From Prorocentrum cordatum (taxonomy: Eukaryota; Sar; Dinophyceae; Prorocentrales; Prorocentraceae): a stretch of DNA of 20,000 bases. Under the pieces are notes generated by a model. It ran no database searches. It saw nothing but the letters and a program-made list of their open reading frames with translations, and was not told the DNA's origin. The translations under genes were made by a program, and so were the position numbers. How positions within the stretch are numbered: position 1 is the stretch's first letter; each line of letters opens with the position of its first letter. The stretch lies in contig CAUYUJ010000681.1 of NCBI GenBank assembly GCA_963575745.1, positions 55,001 to 75,000 on the forward strand. Reading direction: 5' to 3'. Of the stretch, positions 17,700 to 20,000 are shown piece after piece.

Positions 17700-17830
17700 T
17701 TCCTGGCCCGTCTCTTCGTACAACGTGGGAGCGCGGATGGGGGGGGGGGGTACTTCACGGCGTGCGGATACACGTCCCCATCTGGAGCGAAGCAATACCT
17801 CAGCCCCTCCCGTGCCAGTGGAGCCATAAA
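17700..17830 (-). pseudogene. Retroelement N-terminal APDGDVY segment
   Basis: LREGLRYCFAPDGDVY-type sequence (REGLRYCFAPDGDVYPH, 17809-17755) matches a TPDGDVY/E motif that I associate with the start of dinoflagellate retroelement polyproteins. A 12-base G run at 17739-17750 follows and probably breaks the frame; after it another frame continues with TLYEETGQEHRSGVSRW. This is the most upstream recognisable part of the element. Confidence 0.45.
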
Positions 17831-18240
17831 TGGTTCGCCGCGCACGTCTTCAGATTCGGCCGTGCTGCACTCCGTCAATAAAAAAGCGCACCCGGAACGC
17901 TGCGCACCAATTTTGGTCAAGCCCGCAGCCAAGCAGACATAGGTACAGCAGCAGCCACAAACGATGCCCAGACGAGCACGAACGCTAGCGCCGCAAAACA
18001 CCTCGGGCCATCAAACACTCGAGAATGAAACGGGTCTCCGCTTTGGCCGCGAAGGACAATAATGAAGGATTGGCACGGTCCAACGCCTCTGCTGCCCGGC
18101 CGAAACCGAAAACTGCGGCCAGCGATGGCATGGGCGGGCGTCTGCCGCCAAAAAACAGCTCCAGCCGGTCACGGCGTCGGCGGAGAGGCAGCCGCGCAGC
18201 GGCATACCTACATTAGTGCAACGCCGCTTGGAAAGTTTGA

Positions 18241-18243
<3 letters not shown>
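17831..18243. other. Unassigned DNA upstream of the retroelement
   Basis: No gene recognised. The minus frame from the retroelement stays open to 18001 with a hydrophobic Cys-rich stretch, but no start or leader can be fixed. The 5' end of the element may lie here. No long terminal repeat was seen when compared with the right part of the window. Confidence 0.35.

Positions 18244-18304
<61 letters not shown>
18244..18304. repeat. (AT)30 microsatellite
   Basis: An uninterrupted alternating AT run of 61 bases. Confidence 0.98.
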
Positions 18305-18305
<1 letters not shown>

Positions 18306-18344
18306 TAGAACCACGCGCGCGCTACGCGCGCGCTTAGATTCTAG
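18305..18344. repeat. GC-rich hairpin next to the AT run
   Basis: CTAGAA at the left pairs with TTCTAG at the right. Inside, CGCGCGCG (18314-18321) pairs with its complement (18325-18332) around a three-base CTA loop; the flanks between the stems do not pair. The hairpin touches the AT run directly. It may be the end of a small mobile element or a cruciform-prone site that promoted expansion. Confidence 0.7.
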
Positions 18345-18489
18345 CTTCGTCCGGGGCAACGGCCAAACAACGGACGATGAGGTTGAAGGCTGAATGCGCT
18401 TCGGTTATTCGTCGAGTTTCGCGGTCGCGGTTCGAAAACTTTTGGGCGCTCCTCACCCCCAGGCGGCCCGAGGCGGCCGAAAACGACGC

Positions 18490-19322
18490 CTCTTCCTCGT
18501 CCTCCTCTTTCCCCCTGCTCTTCCTCCTCTCCTCCTACTCTTCCTCCTCCCCCCATCGTCCCCTCCTTTTCCCCCTTCCTCCTCCTCCGCCCCCTTCCCC
18601 CCCCTCCTCCTCCTTTCCCTCCTCCTCATCCTCTCCTCTTCCTCCTCCTCCTTCCGCCTCCTCCTCCTTCTCCACCACTTTCCTCCTCCTCCTCCTCCTC
18701 TTCCTCCCTCCTCCTCCACACCTCCTCCTCCTCCTCCCCCCCTCCTCCTCCTCCTCCACCTCCTCCTCCTCCTCCTCCTCCTCCTCCCCTCATCATCATC
18801 ATCGTCACCATCACCATCACCATCATCATCTTTATCATGTTCCTCCTCCTCCTCCTCCTCCATCTTTCCCTCCTCCTTCCCTCCTCCTCCTCTTCCTCCT
18901 CCTCCGCCTCCTCCTCGCCCCCTCCTCCTCGTCGTCCTCCTCCTCCTCTCACTTCTCGTTCTCCTGCTCCTTCTCCTCCTCCTGTTCAGACTACATGGCT
19001 CGCCAAGCGGCGCTGCGACGCCGCGCAAGCATTGGGCCACATCGGATAAAGGGAACACTCGGGGGAGGCCTTCCTCTTCCTCTTCCTCCTCCTTTTCTCC
19101 TCTTCCTCCGCGTCCTCCTCCCTTCCTCCGGCTCCTCCTCCTCCTCCGCCCCTCCCCCCTCCTCTTCCTCCTCCTCCTCGTCCTTCTCCTCGTCCTCCTC
19201 CTCCTTCTCCTCCTCCTCCTCCTCCTCCTCCCCCTCCTCCTCCTCTTCATCATCATCATCAGCATCAACAACATCAGCATCATCATCATCATCGTTATCG
19301 TCAGCACCATCAGCATCAACAT

Positions 19323-19398
<76 letters not shown>

Positions 19399-19562
19399 GT
19401 CATCCCTCTTCCCTCCGGCTGCCCCCGCCCCCTTCTCTCTCCACCCCCCCTCCTCCCCCCCTCGTCCTCCTCTTCCTTCACCTCCTCCTCCTCCTCCTCC
19501 TCCTCCTCCTCGTCCATCTCCTCTTCCTCCTTTCCTCTTCCCCCCCCCTCCTCCTCCACCTC
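18490..19562. repeat. ~1-kb polypyrimidine tract with ATC blocks
   Basis: Nearly all bases on the plus strand are C or T, built from degenerate CTC/TCC words. There are CAT/ATC blocks at about 18791-18838 and 19246-19400. One island of mixed sequence interrupts it at 18985-19070 (TGTTCAGACTACATGGCTCG and on). Long Ser/Leu-rich (plus) and Glu/Arg-rich (minus) frames of up to 438 codons are by-products of the composition. Confidence 0.95.
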
Positions 19563-19690
19563 CTCCGCGCGCAAGAAATCCAACAACATGTCGCGGAAAT
19601 CAACGAACTGTGTCTCTCCGGGTTTTTCCGAGCGTCCTTTTAGCACTCGTCGGGGCCGTCTTAGGGCCCCCCTGGGGCGCCCTGGGAACC

Positions 19691-19734
19691 CCGAAATCAT
19701 GTTCCGATAGAGGCTTCGGGGAGCATGATTTCGG
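19691..19734. repeat. Perfect 11-bp inverted repeat, 22-nt loop
   Basis: CCGAAATCATG (19691-19701) is the exact reverse complement of CATGATTTCGG (19724-19734). The loop contains CCGATAGAGGCTTCGGG with a further short CCGA/TCGG pair. No gene is adjacent. Confidence 0.8.
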
Positions 19735-20000
19735 ACGCTGCGGAAGAGGCCCCCCCGATAATCTCTATAGGCAGCGCTGCTTGCCCCCGTTGTGGCTCTG
19801 TTGGGTGCCTTTTGGGGCTCTCTTGGGCTGGCTCGTAGCTATCATGGGTCATATTGGGTCCCTCTTGGGCCGTCTTGGGGCTCCTCGGGGTGGCACTGTG
19901 AAGACGTCGTCGCTGTCGCCGTTCGCCGATCGGCGGCGTCAACTTTTGTCATCGTCGTCCATCGTCGTCGTCGTCGTCGTCGGTCGTCGCCGTCGACGAC
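19735..20000. other. Right edge: degenerate TTGGG/GGGGCTC words and GTC repeats
   Basis: 19785-19895 holds irregular TTGGGGCTC, TTGGGTGCC and TTGGGCCGTC words spaced about 10-20 bases apart. 19905-20000 is GTC/CGTCGT-rich, with a short TCGTCGTCGTCG run near 19960. No coding call is made. Confidence 0.5.

Larger units (their letters stand above)
13627..17830 (-). mobile_element. Decayed RT-RNase H-tyrosine recombinase retroelement (DIRS-like), 3' truncated
   Basis: Read on the minus strand, fragments appear in the order of a DIRS-like retrotransposon: gag-like segments (17830 to about 16320), reverse transcriptase (15957-15248), an RNase H remnant (14733-14555) and the N-terminal part of a tyrosine recombinase (14337-13642). 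The fragments lie in all three minus frames with in-frame stops, so many frameshifts have occurred, and at least one RT catalytic motif is lost. The element stops where the satellite begins (about 13627), before the recombinase catalytic core. No terminal repeats were seen. The order fits DIRS/Ngaro-type elements known in principle; the exact family is inferred by eye. Confidence 0.75.

Noticed and set aside
18377-19710. Ser/Leu-rich and Glu/Arg-rich frames of 315-438 codons
   Set aside because: They are translations of polypyrimidine and ATC repeats with no domain or plausible start.

Overview
The window looks like nuclear DNA of a dinoflagellate. The main evidence is a near-perfect copy (21 of 22 bases) of the dinoflagellate trans-spliced leader at 4948-4969 on the minus strand. 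It sits directly upstream of an intronless gene whose C-terminal GDPH-type module and Pro/Thr/Ser stalk are common in dinoflagellate proteins. Very high GC, dense satellites and microsatellites, and a decayed reverse transcriptase/tyrosine recombinase element agree. The species cannot be fixed from the sequence; a high-GC dinoflagellate such as Prorocentrum is only a guess. No bacterial operons, rRNA, tRNA or CRISPR array were found.

Layout. 1-931 is non-coding with short degenerate repeats. 949-4968 (minus) is a processed retrogene: a spliced-leader remnant, a 98-nt 5' UTR, one 3.7-kb exon encoding a secreted subtilisin-like protease, and a 199-nt 3' part. It is bracketed by a 17-bp direct repeat (932-948 and 4969-4985, one mismatch), as expected of a target-site duplication. 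5651-6460 is a 90-bp minisatellite. 7462-7999 is a degenerate 14-bp array that changes into a 5-bp array. 8010-10550 is mostly unrecognised GC-rich DNA with a possible small terminal exon (8398-8649), a hairpin, and CT/TA/TACATA microsatellites. 11011-13626 is a 101-bp satellite of about 24 monomers with higher-order structure. 13627-about 17830 (minus) is a decayed retroelement with, in transcription order, gag-like segments, reverse transcriptase, an RNase H remnant and the N-terminal part of a tyrosine recombinase, cut off at the satellite edge. 18244-18344 is an AT microsatellite next to a GC hairpin. 18490-19562 is about 1 kb of almost pure polypyrimidine. The end holds a small perfect inverted repeat and GTC-rich repeats.

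Only one gene looks intact: the protease retrogene. The two most informative structures both come from reverse transcription. One is a captured host mRNA with its leader and target-site duplication. The other is the corpse of an RT-RNase H-tyrosine recombinase element, a type that could supply RT activity, although the long target-site duplication of the retrogene points rather to a LINE-like, target-primed mechanism. The rest is mostly tandem-repeat DNA in which long open frames are by-products of repeat composition.
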